DNA of 42,971 nucleotides from Acidobacteriota bacterium (GTDB lineage: Bacteria > Acidobacteriota > Polarisedimenticolia > JACPZX01), in assembly GCA_016195325.1 (NCBI GenBank), contig JACPZX010000036.1, positions 1 through 42,971 of the forward strand, given 5' to 3'. Position 1 is the first letter of the stretch. Each line of letters opens with the position of its first letter. Both the position numbers and the translations under genes were made by a program. The notes beneath the pieces are model-generated. The model saw only the letters and a list, made by a program, of their open reading frames with translations, was not told the origin of the DNA and made no database searches. Of this stretch, positions 27,234-34,605 are shown piece by piece.

Positions 27234-28991
27234 ATGCGCGACCTTGAGAGCTACTTTCGCGATTCGCGATTCGTGGGGCTCCTCTGCCGCAAACGGATCG
27301 AGAAGGCGAGGCAACATCGGCGCCTCCAGTTTGTCTCTGCGGCATCCGGTGCCACGCCCGACGCCGATGACGACGAACTCCTCAAGATTCTCCCCCCGCG
27401 AAATCGGTGGCCACGCCCAACGCGGCGAGAACGGATGAGTGCGGCGGATCCTGCCGCTGCTGTCGCAGGCGCACTGAAGCACCATGTCCTCCGCGTCATT
27501 TCGAGTTCTGTGCTTCCATACCGTTGGGCGCGCGAACTTCGGCGCCTAATTGATGAATGCCGCGGCGCAGCCCTGGCGTGGACACGAGCAGATCTCTACC
27601 GACCAGAGCGTCTGCTCGCCATTCCGAAAGCTCGCCCGGGACACCATGCAAAGTACAGAGTCCTCACCTCCTATGGACTTCGCGAGAGTCTCATCGGCAG
27701 CGCTTTTGCCGCCTACATGCGAGACCAAATTGAACCCGCTCTCGGACCTTGGTGCTACGCGTTCCGTCCCGCAGTTGGCGGCCGAGTACCCTCTCATCAT
27801 GACGCTGTTGCGTCGCTCCGATCCTTCATTCAGGAGATCGGTGACAGGCGGCGGCTGTGGGTTGCCGAGTGTGATATCAGAGGCTTCTTCGACTCCGTCA
27901 GCCACATTGCCGCACGGGGCCAATTCTGCGAGTTGGTGACAAGAGCCGGATCGACGTGCGACCCACGTGCGTTGGCGTTCCTCGATTCATTTCTTGCCGG
28001 GTACGACTACGACTCTGCGCGCGCGATCGCACTTCGAGACTTGACGACGCGCAAGCACATCGACGTCCCGGAGATCTACGATGCGCGTGATACATTCAGG
28101 AAACACCACATCAAGCTACCGGCGGAGGAGCGTGTCGGAATTCCTCAGGGCGCTGCCCTCTCTTGCATTCTGGCGAACGCGGTGCTTGCGTCGGCCGACG
28201 AGTCCACAAGAACTCGCCTTAACTCGCACCGCCAGTCTTTCTACGCTAGGTACTGCGACGACATCCTGATCGTCAGCACGAATCGGCGAGCCTGCGCCTC
28301 AGCACTCGCTGCCTATTGTCGGACGCTCACCCGCCTGGGACTCCCGTTCCACCCGCTGCTCGACATCGATTCATACCGCGGCCGCGATGTGGACCGATTC
28401 TGGGGTGCGAAGTCGAAGCGACCCTACTCGTGGGGGCGCCCGGCTCGCAAAGAAGGGGTGCCTTGGGTTGGATTCGTTGGATATCAGCTCAAACGCGACG
28501 GAACCCTGAGAATACGACGCTCCTCAGTCGACAAGGAGCTACGGAAGATCCGCAAGGTCGTGGACGATGTGCTGGGGCAGATCGACGTCTTATCCGCTCA
28601 CGCCAACGCGAACGGCCACAAGCATCGGATGCCTTCTCTTCGTTCACTACGCGAACGGCTGTTGCGTCACCTTGTATCGATTGGTGTGGGCCATCCACAA
28701 CACTTTCGGATATGGCCGACGGATAAGGCGCTCTGCTGGTGCCGGGGTTTCCAACTGCTGAACGCAGGACCCGTGAATACTGAGATCTTGCGAAATCTTG
28801 ATGAAGCGCGGAGCCACGCCGTTACAGTACTTGTCGCGCGGGTTCTCAGTCTCTCGCGGGTCCGTCCCGTTGAGATGTCGCCTAAGTCGCACCGCCAATC
28901 ACGCAGCAGGTTCGTCCTTGGCTTCACCGGCAGACCACTCGCATACTTTAGCCAGTTTCCGCGACGACCGTCCACTGGGCACGCACCCTGA
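27234..28991 (+). CDS. reverse transcriptase, unassigned (UG/DRT-like) type
   Basis: This 585-residue protein starts at the ATG at 27234 with GGAAGG 4 nt before it; a GTG at 27222 would add four residues. RT motifs appear in order: LLAIPKARPGHHAKYRVLT, YAFRPAVG, the catalytic CDIRGFFDSV near 214, GIPQGAALSCILAN near 302, the active site YARYCDDILIV with YCDD near 340, and WVGFVGYQLKRDG near 411. About 100 residues precede the RT fold and about 150 follow. I see no maturase X domain, no endonuclease and no integrase, so it is not an ordinary group II intron protein. Base composition is lower in GC than the flanks. Its leader looks structured. Confidence 0.8.
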   Translation: MRDLESYFRDSRFVGLLCRKRIEKARQHRRLQFVSAASGATPDADDDELLKILPPRNRWPRPTRRERMSAADPAAAVAGALKHHVLRVISSSVLPYRWARELRRLIDECRGAALAWTRADLYRPERLLAIPKARPGHHAKYRVLTSYGLRESLIGSAFAAYMRDQIEPALGPWCYAFRPAVGGRVPSHHDAVASLRSFIQEIGDRRRLWVAECDIRGFFDSVSHIAARGQFCELVTRAGSTCDPRALAFLDSFLAGYDYDSARAIALRDLTTRKHIDVPEIYDARDTFRKHHIKLPAEERVGIPQGAALSCILANAVLASADESTRTRLNSHRQSFYARYCDDILIVSTNRRACASALAAYCRTLTRLGLPFHPLLDIDSYRGRDVDRFWGAKSKRPYSWGRPARKEGVPWVGFVGYQLKRDGTLRIRRSSVDKELRKIRKVVDDVLGQIDVLSAHANANGHKHRMPSLRSLRERLLRHLVSIGVGHPQHFRIWPTDKALCWCRGFQLLNAGPVNTEILRNLDEARSHAVTVLVARVLSLSRVRPVEMSPKSHRQSRSRFVLGFTGRPLAYFSQFPRRPSTGHAP

Positions 28992-29095
28992 CGTCGCAAC
29001 TCCCCGCGCCAGCAACCCCGGACAATCCGCGCGCAACTCGAAGACCTCACCGTCAGCTCGAACGCCAGATCACTCGCCGGACCGGTAGAGCTCAG

Positions 29096-30307
29096 TTACT
29101 TCTCGCGCGCACTCGAAGGTTTGAACGTGATGTGATCCGCGTACGCCCTATCGGAGTAGCCAACCCGTCCCGCTTTCTTCAGCCTCGTTAGCGCTCTTCG
29201 AACATCCTCCTCAATTACATCCGCCAACCGAAGTCCCTCCAACACTACGTGGTCCATGCGAACCGTTCTCCCCGCGAAACGTGTTTCAAGATGGCCTACA
29301 AGAGCACCGAGATCAACCTTCGCATCGGTTACTTGTGACAGATCGAACAACTGGGGTTGACGGGTTCGAGCAACTTCTGCCTCCTGCCGGAGTTGACATT
29401 CCCGCGAACGCGCTTGAACGAATCTTGTCTTGGCCGCGGCCATCCCGGCGATGCTGTGACTCGTGAACACGAGGTAGTACAAGATTCGATCTCGTTCTTC
29501 GAACTGCAGTGGAAGCGCAAGTGCATGCACGCCGAGGGTCGAGAGCTTACCGAGATAGTGGTCGACGAGTGGACCAGCGAGATCACCACCCGTCGCGATG
29601 ACTCGTCGAGCCACCTCCCGCCACTCCGTTCCGCCCATGAAGGCGTCGATCGCTTCAAGTCTGGCTCGCGCCCCCGGAGCTGTTTCGCGAGACAGGAATC
29701 CTGTCCACTTGTGAATGCTGTAGTACGGAAAGTTTATCAGCGTGTCAGTGAATCGACGACGAACGATTTCCGACACCACCGCAAATGGAGTCGGCGATGG
29801 CCCGAATGGGTCTATGAATACAAGGGAGAACCAATTGGTCGTAAAGTCGCTGACTATCTGTCGCGCCTGTTCCAATGTGCTGTTTTCGAACTTGACTTCT
29901 TCAAGCACGTCACACAATCCGGCGTCGCGGATTGCAGCTTCCGCGGTTCGGAGTTCACCCAAGTCATCGTTTACCAGTAGGGCTCGGGCTCGGACCGGAC
30001 GAGCCTGCGACTTGGCGTACTGAACCAACTCTTTGAGCTTCTGCGGCCCAATCAAGGCTGAGCCGGATTCCGCAGCAGTGTCGCCCTCCAAGTGAGCGTC
30101 TGGGCTGAGATATAGACCTGACCCACAGCACGTGTCTACAAAACAGAGACGGACCTCGCCTTTGTTGCTGTTAACGATGATTCCACCCCAAGATGAAAGG
30201 TAGCCCTCGAGAATCCAGTGCTTCAGTCTGGTCGGGACTTTTTTTGGCGGGAAGAGGACCGGGTCGTCAAGCACTTGGCGGCCCAACCCCGACGGCTGGC
30301 ATCGCAT
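29096..30307 (-). CDS. tcmP: three-Cys-motif partner protein TcmP
   Basis: This 403-residue protein has a Rossmann methyltransferase-like core: FVDTCCGSGLY near 55 as motif I and VFIDPFGPS near 145 as motif IV. A C-terminal winged-helix-like region follows (VRRALTRLKKAGRVGYSD). This is the TcmP family, which regularly accompanies Gp37/Gp68 proteins. I start it at the ATG at 30307, overlapping the upstream gene by 41 nt; a GTG at 30274 overlapping by 8 nt is the alternative. Whether it methylates DNA, RNA or protein is not established. It converges with the RT gene across 104 bp in which I see nothing coding. Confidence 0.8.
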   Translation of the reverse strand: MRCQPSGLGRQVLDDPVLFPPKKVPTRLKHWILEGYLSSWGGIIVNSNKGEVRLCFVDTCCGSGLYLSPDAHLEGDTAAESGSALIGPQKLKELVQYAKSQARPVRARALLVNDDLGELRTAEAAIRDAGLCDVLEEVKFENSTLEQARQIVSDFTTNWFSLVFIDPFGPSPTPFAVVSEIVRRRFTDTLINFPYYSIHKWTGFLSRETAPGARARLEAIDAFMGGTEWREVARRVIATGGDLAGPLVDHYLGKLSTLGVHALALPLQFEERDRILYYLVFTSHSIAGMAAAKTRFVQARSRECQLRQEAEVARTRQPQLFDLSQVTDAKVDLGALVGHLETRFAGRTVRMDHVVLEGLRLADVIEEDVRRALTRLKKAGRVGYSDRAYADHITFKPSSAREK

Positions 30308-31055
30308 CCCAGGTCCGACCGTCCAGACGGCGACCCGCAGCTTTCTTTCCAACGCGGCGACCGCGGGCGTCGTGGGCTCCCCACTGCTTGAAGAAGAATG
30401 CAACCCCAGTCGCTTGGCAGGCATCACGGACGTCTCGAACCCACTTCGGATTCATGGGTCTCGCCCCCGGCCCACTCTCCCCACCAACGATGACCCAGTG
30501 GAGGGAACGCAACTGTTGGTTCGAGAGTCTCACAGGGCCCAATAGGGGCTCGACGGAAAGGAACCGAGTGAATGCCGGGACATTCCGCAGATCCCCTATT
30601 CGCGACGTCTGGGACTGATCTTCCACAGAAACACCGGCCCACACGTTTCGTGGCCAAAGCCGCCTTTCTCGAGCCTTGTCCAAGGAATACCTCGCCTCTG
30701 TCCACTGTACAAGGCGGACCGACCGTTTCGTCAGAAACTGGAATGTGTGGTGAGTGGCTTGCTCCATCACATCGAAAACGCTCTGGATGAATTCGTCGGG
30801 AACGTCTTCGTGAAAAAGATCTGACATCGAATTGACGAACACCATTCGGGAACGTCTCCAAGTGAGAGGAAGCTGGAGGCGCGCAGGCCACAGCGTCAGA
30901 TCAAACCCCTGCTCGTAGGGATGACCCATCACGCCGCGGAATCGCTCCGCAAATCTCTCCGCGTAGCAGTTCTTGCATCCGGAACTGATTTTTGTGCAAC
31001 CAGTGACGGGATTCCAAGTTGCGTCCGTCCACTCGATGCTCGAGTTGTTGGCCAT
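30267..31055 (-). CDS. phage Gp37/Gp68 family (DUF5131) three-Cys protein
   Basis: This 262-residue protein starts at the ATG at 31055 (MANNSSIEWTDATWNPVTGC). The three-cysteine motif GCTKISSGCKNCYAERFAER near 18-36 has spacing C-x6-C-x2-C, suggesting an iron-sulphur site of radical-SAM type. Further family marks are FVNSMSDLFHEDVP, LTKRSVRL, NVWAGVSVEDQ and WVIVGGESGPGARPM. The family occurs in phages and bacterial islands, almost always with TcmP, which overlaps it here. The reaction is unknown. Confidence 0.85.
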   Translation of the reverse strand: MANNSSIEWTDATWNPVTGCTKISSGCKNCYAERFAERFRGVMGHPYEQGFDLTLWPARLQLPLTWRRSRMVFVNSMSDLFHEDVPDEFIQSVFDVMEQATHHTFQFLTKRSVRLVQWTEARYSLDKARERRLWPRNVWAGVSVEDQSQTSRIGDLRNVPAFTRFLSVEPLLGPVRLSNQQLRSLHWVIVGGESGPGARPMNPKWVRDVRDACQATGVAFFFKQWGAHDARGRRVGKKAAGRRLDGRTWDAMPAVGVGPPSA

Positions 31056-31326
31056 GATGCGAGGGCTCCACGAATCAACTTCGTCCATTTTACGTGCTGC
31101 GTTGTGGCGAGTCACTCCTGAGAGCGGATGCTTCTCGTCGCAAAATGGGCTGAGCACTTCGACTTCAGCGCGGAGCGCCCCGGGGGTGATTCGGTCGCTT
31201 GCCATCCGTCGCCACCAAGGTCGGCCAAGTACGCGGCGAGATTCAGTGTTACGAGCGGTCACTCGTGCGGACGCGGCTTCGATCGGTTACTCTGGCCGTC
31301 GCCTTGCGCGGTCTTGCGCCCCTCGG
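31056..31326. other. intergenic region between the Gp37/Gp68 gene and tRNA-Leu
   Basis: This 271-bp stretch must contain the promoters for the Gp37/Gp68-TcmP pair (minus strand) and for the tRNA (plus strand). A minus-strand frame stays open through part of it but lacks family similarity. I see no strong repeat of the tRNA 3' end here or at the left edge of the island. Confidence 0.4.
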
Positions 31327-31414
31327 GCCGGAGTGGCGGAATGGCAGACGCAGAGGACTCAAAATCCTCCGAGGGTCACCCCTCGTGTGGGTTCAACTCC
31401 CACCTCCGGCACCA
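31327..31414 (+). tRNA. tRNA-Leu (anticodon CAA)
   Basis: The acceptor stem GCCGGAG pairs with CTCCGGC, followed by A and an encoded CCA. The anticodon stem GAGGA/TCCTC encloses the loop CTCAAAA, giving anticodon CAA for UUG. A long variable arm (CGAGGG with CCCTCG) confirms a class II leucine tRNA. The T arm reads GTGGG-TTCAACT-CCCAC. Confidence 0.95.
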
Positions 31415-31523
31415 GCGACTTCTCCGTAGCGGGCGGGCCGATCACGTCGTATGATGAGGTCCTACCCGCTTCAGCCCGCTCGAGAAGAAACCTGCGCCGT
31501 CGCGCGCAGCCAAGGAGAAATTC

Positions 31524-32021
31524 ATGACCCGGACCAGAACGCTGTCACGCCTCGCTCTGCTCGCCGCCATCGTCGTCCTCGCCTCGCTCCCCGCTCTCGC
31601 GCAGTCGGGATCGCCGCAGCTCGATCCGACGAACAATTCGACCGGAACGGCCTACACCATCTCGATTCAGGGTTCGGCGAAGCCGCTCGATCCGTCGGCC
31701 GGCAAGGGAGCCACCGGCAAGCTCGTCGGGACGATGACGATCTTCCAGTCGGCGGCCGCGCCGGATTTCACGGCCGACATGCTCCTCGACACCAACGGTG
31801 ACGGGAACCCGACGGCGCCCCTCACGTGCGACGGCTCCGTCGGATCGGGGCGCGTCGGCTTCTCCTGCCAGGGAGTGGCGGAGAACGGCGACGACGTCTT
31901 CATCATGGTGCTCGGGAAGGCCGTCAGCCACGCGGGGAAGGTGACGTTCCTCGCGGCCAAGGGGCTCGGCTTCACCGACAAGTTCAGCCTGACGTTCGTC
32001 TTCGCGGGGCAGCAGAACTAG
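31524..32021 (+). CDS. small exported protein of unknown function
   Basis: This 165-residue protein starts at the ATG at 31524 behind AAGGAGA. A signal peptide ends near residue 26 (PALAQ). The mature part is Gly/Asp/Thr-rich and predicted beta, with LDTNGDGNP resembling a calcium-binding loop and two cysteines about 15 apart (LTCDGSVG, FSCQGVAE) that could form a disulphide. I do not recognise a family. Its stop codon shares the palindrome CTAG with the stop of the convergent NACHT gene. Confidence 0.65.
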   Translation: MTRTRTLSRLALLAAIVVLASLPALAQSGSPQLDPTNNSTGTAYTISIQGSAKPLDPSAGKGATGKLVGTMTIFQSAAAPDFTADMLLDTNGDGNPTAPLTCDGSVGSGRVGFSCQGVAENGDDVFIMVLGKAVSHAGKVTFLAAKGLGFTDKFSLTFVFAGQQN

Positions 32022-33139
32022 GGCTCGCCCGCCTTTACCGCCAGGACGGCGAGAGACCTCAGGCACGCCTCGGGGGAGAGCATGAGCCACTGGCTCACCT
32101 GCTCCTGGGGCGTGCGCCGTCTCTCCGGCGACTCGATCCACTCCAGCGCGTCGCGGTAGAGCTTCACCCTCCCCTCGGGGATCGCCTCGCTCTTGTCGCG
32201 GTAGATCAGCGCGGCGAGAAGAAGCCGCAGCGGCGTCGAGAGGGCGGCCCGTATCGGCGCCTCGAACTCGAGCATCTGCCGGAAGCCCTTGACGTGGCTC
32301 TTGAGGCTGTCGATTCCCGATAGATATTCGGCCGCGTCGTCCCCGAGAGGATCGACGGGCTGGACCTCGAACCTCTTGAAGTCCCGGAGCTCGACGGCAC
32401 CGCGGTAGGCCGCGGTGCGGGCGGAGGCGACGAAGCGGCACTCCGGGTGTGCCCGCACGAGGCCGGCGATCGCCGAGACGACGACGCGGGCGTCCTCCGC
32501 GTCGATCTCGTCGAGGCCGTCGAAGAGGAACAGGCACCAGCCGTTCGAGGCGGCCCTCAGGAAGTCGTTCCGCGTCCACTCGTACGGAGGGGCGGAGATC
32601 TCGCGCAGGATCCGCTCGGTCACGTGCCGCGCAATCCCCTGGACCCCGACCGTCCGCGCCACCCCCTGAAAGCTCTTCAGCGCGAGGACCACCGGGACGA
32701 CGGGGCGGCTGCCGGCCGACTCGGCGACGCGGCGCGCCGCCAGCCACATGAGCGTCGACTTCCCCGATCCAGGCCCCCCGAGAAGCGCGATCCGCCGCGA
32801 GTCGGAGTCCGCGACGAGGTCGGTGAGCGCGACCACCCCGTACCCGGCCGGCCCACCGATCGGCGTGACGCCGAGGGGCACGTGCCGTCCGTTCGACTCC
32901 CCCAGCACGGGACCGGCTCCCGCCAGCGCGGCGCGGGCGCGCGAGGCGCAGCGCTCGCGATGCGCCTCGGCGGAGATCTGCAGGTAGCGCTGCCCGCTCA
33001 CCACCCGCCTGAGGACGGCCGCCTGGAGCGACCGGGCCGCGGCATCCGTCGCCTTCGAGGCGGGCGGTTTCCCTGCGGGCGGCTCCTCGCGAGGCGCCGC
33101 CGGGGTCGTCTCCGGCGATCGGAACTGAATCAGCTTCAT
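32018..33139 (-). CDS. short NACHT-type NTPase
   Basis: This 373-residue P-loop NTPase of the STAND class has Walker A GGPGSGKST at 121-129, the NACHT Walker B CLFLFDGLDEID near 202-213 and the sensor region VASARTAAYRG near 235. LSTPLRLLLAALIY marks the helical subdomain. NACHT proteins normally add a large C-terminal repeat sensor and an N-terminal effector. Here only about 110 low-complexity residues precede the core, and the chain ends about 75 residues after the core. It may work with a separate sensor, or be truncated. It is convergent with the small exported protein gene. Confidence 0.75.
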   Translation of the reverse strand: MKLIQFRSPETTPAAPREEPPAGKPPASKATDAAARSLQAAVLRRVVSGQRYLQISAEAHRERCASRARAALAGAGPVLGESNGRHVPLGVTPIGGPAGYGVVALTDLVADSDSRRIALLGGPGSGKSTLMWLAARRVAESAGSRPVVPVVLALKSFQGVARTVGVQGIARHVTERILREISAPPYEWTRNDFLRAASNGWCLFLFDGLDEIDAEDARVVVSAIAGLVRAHPECRFVASARTAAYRGAVELRDFKRFEVQPVDPLGDDAAEYLSGIDSLKSHVKGFRQMLEFEAPIRAALSTPLRLLLAALIYRDKSEAIPEGRVKLYRDALEWIESPERRRTPQEQVSQWLMLSPEACLRSLAVLAVKAGEP

Positions 33140-33202
33140 GTCGGCCTTCGGGAAAGAGGTTTCGCGGAGACTACCACAGGTTCATCGGGTTGCAAGAGCC
33201 CC

Positions 33203-33230
33203 TTGACAGCGCGGGCATCGCTTGTATACT
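33203..33230 (+). promoter_or_regulatory. sigma-70 promoter of arsR-arsM
   Basis: A consensus TTGACA (33203-33208) and a near-consensus TATACT (33225-33230) are separated by 16 bp. Transcription would begin near 33237, only a few bases before the ATG at 33240, so the arsR mRNA is probably leaderless. Confidence 0.8.
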
Positions 33231-33245
33231 TGCACCATCATGCAA
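33230..33245 (+). promoter_or_regulatory. candidate ArsR operator
   Basis: The inverted repeat TTGCA-N6-TGCAA overlaps the -10 end, the expected transcription start and the first codon of arsR. That is where a repressor would block its own operon. ArsR proteins bind such short imperfect dyads, but this exact site is inferred. Confidence 0.5.
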
Positions 33246-33656
33246 ATGAAAAGGCGGTCCGGCGGACGACGGGCGGGCGCGGCGGATCTCATCGGGAAGA
33301 TCCCGCCGCGTCTCTTCAAGGCCCTGTGCGACCCGAACCGCATCGCCCTCCTCGGGCGCCTCGCCGAGTGCCGGCGCCCGTGCGGCGTCACGGAGCTTTC
33401 GGGATGCTGCGCAGTCGATCTCTCGGTCGTCTCCCGGCACCTCGCGACGCTGAGGGACGCGGGGATCCTGACGTCTTCGCGACGCGGCAAGGAGATCTAC
33501 TACGAGGTCCGCGCGGCGGAGCTGGTCGGGACATTGCGCGCGATAGCGGACGCCATCGAAGGATGCTGCGGGTGCGGCCCGTGCGCTCCCGCGCCACGAA
33601 CGTCGAAACCCGCCGGAAGGGGGCGTGCCTCGTCCGGCAGAAAGGAAAAGCCATGA
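33240..33656 (+). CDS. arsR: ArsR-family metalloid-responsive repressor
   Basis: This 138-residue winged-helix repressor starts at the ATG at 33240; an ATG at 33246 is equally possible. The recognition helix region GVTELSGCCAVDLSVVSRHL carries two adjacent cysteines in place of the usual CxC of the ELCVCDL motif. A cysteine cluster (GCCGCGPC) lies in the C-terminal part near residue 105. These thiols are likely arsenite ligands. The stop overlaps the arsM start as ATGA, so repressor and enzyme are translated together. Release by arsenite would turn on its own operon. Confidence 0.85.
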   Translation: MQMKRRSGGRRAGAADLIGKIPPRLFKALCDPNRIALLGRLAECRRPCGVTELSGCCAVDLSVVSRHLATLRDAGILTSSRRGKEIYYEVRAAELVGTLRAIADAIEGCCGCGPCAPAPRTSKPAGRGRASSGRKEKP

Positions 33657-34507
33657 GAGAGCAGGAGAGGGTTCGGGAGGACGTATCCAGGGCGTACGCG
33701 AAGGCCGTGACGGAAGGGTCGGGGTGCTGCGGCGGGGCGCCGAAGGGGGTCGCCGCGAAGATCGCAGGCTACGGGGACGCCGAGACCAGCGCCCTCCCCG
33801 AGGACGCGGTCGTCAACTCGTTCGGCTGCGGGAACCCGGTGGCGTTCAGCGGCGTCCGCGAGGGAGAGACGGTCGTGGATCTCGGGAGCGGCGCCGGCAT
33901 CGACCTGCTCCTCGCCGGGAAGAGGACGGGGCCGACGGGCCGCGTCATCGGCGTCGACATGACGGACGAGATGATCGCGCGCGCGCGGCAAAACATCGCC
34001 CGCTCGGGGATGGCGCACGTCGAGGTCCGGAAGGGGATCATCGAGGAGCTTCCCGTCGAGAGCGGGACGGTCGACTGGGTGATCTCGAACTGCGTCATCA
34101 ACCTCTCCCCCGAGAAGCCGAGGGTCTTCGCCGAGATCGCGCGCGTCCTCAAGCCGGGCGGACGGATGCTCGTCTCGGACATCGTCGTCGAGAAGCTCCC
34201 GGAGTGGGCGCGCGGCGACGCGGCCGCGTACGCCTCGTGCATCGCCGGGGCGATCTCCGAGTCCGAGTACGCCGCAGGGCTCCTCGAGGCGGGGCTCGCC
34301 GACGTCGAGGTCCGGGCGCGGCTCGTCTATGACCGGGACCAGATCGAGGGGCTCGTCACGTCCGATCTCGACGCGAGCGACCCCGTCATGACGCCGCCTT
34401 CGAGCTGCTGCGGCCCGTCGTGCGAGTCGACCGCCGGCAGGCTCGCGGCCGAGGCGGAGGGAAATGTCCAGAGCCTGACCTTCTACGCGAGGAAGCCGCT
34501 GGCGTGA
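33653..34507 (+). CDS. arsM: arsenite S-adenosylmethionine methyltransferase
   Basis: This 284-residue cytosolic enzyme methylates arsenite to volatile or less toxic organic forms. The SAM motif VVDLGSGAGIDLLLA is near 76. The conserved cysteines are all present: GSGCCG near the N-terminus, SFGCGNP, SNCVINLSPEK and YASCIAG. The C-terminus has a further PSSCCGPSC pair typical of ArsM. It starts at the ATG at 33653, overlapping arsR by 4 nt. No arsenite pump or reductase is encoded beside it, so detoxification here relies on methylation unless transporters lie elsewhere. Confidence 0.92.
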   Translation: MREQERVREDVSRAYAKAVTEGSGCCGGAPKGVAAKIAGYGDAETSALPEDAVVNSFGCGNPVAFSGVREGETVVDLGSGAGIDLLLAGKRTGPTGRVIGVDMTDEMIARARQNIARSGMAHVEVRKGIIEELPVESGTVDWVISNCVINLSPEKPRVFAEIARVLKPGGRMLVSDIVVEKLPEWARGDAAAYASCIAGAISESEYAAGLLEAGLADVEVRARLVYDRDQIEGLVTSDLDASDPVMTPPSSCCGPSCESTAGRLAAEAEGNVQSLTFYARKPLA

Positions 34508-34605
34508 GTCTCCGGAAGGATTGCGGTACCATGGAACCTTTCCACCCGGTCGATCCGTAACGAGAGCCTCGTCGCGGCGGTCCTCCCCGCGCGGCGCCGG
34601 AGACT

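Noticed and set aside
27151-27438. Small plus-strand ORF beginning MVCTTCHW that overlaps the RT start
   Set aside because: It lies in another frame over the RT gene, has no good ribosome site, and its composition looks like a shadow of the RT and the leader stems.
26906-29095. Group II intron around the reverse transcriptase
   Set aside because: No domain V-like 34-nt hairpin follows the gene, no GUGYG-type 5' boundary at the leader start was found, and the protein lacks a maturase domain.
31327-31414. tRNA-Leu as the integration site of the RT island
   Set aside because: The island lies on the 5' side of the tRNA, no copy of the tRNA 3' end is visible at the left edge near 26906, and no integrase gene is present.
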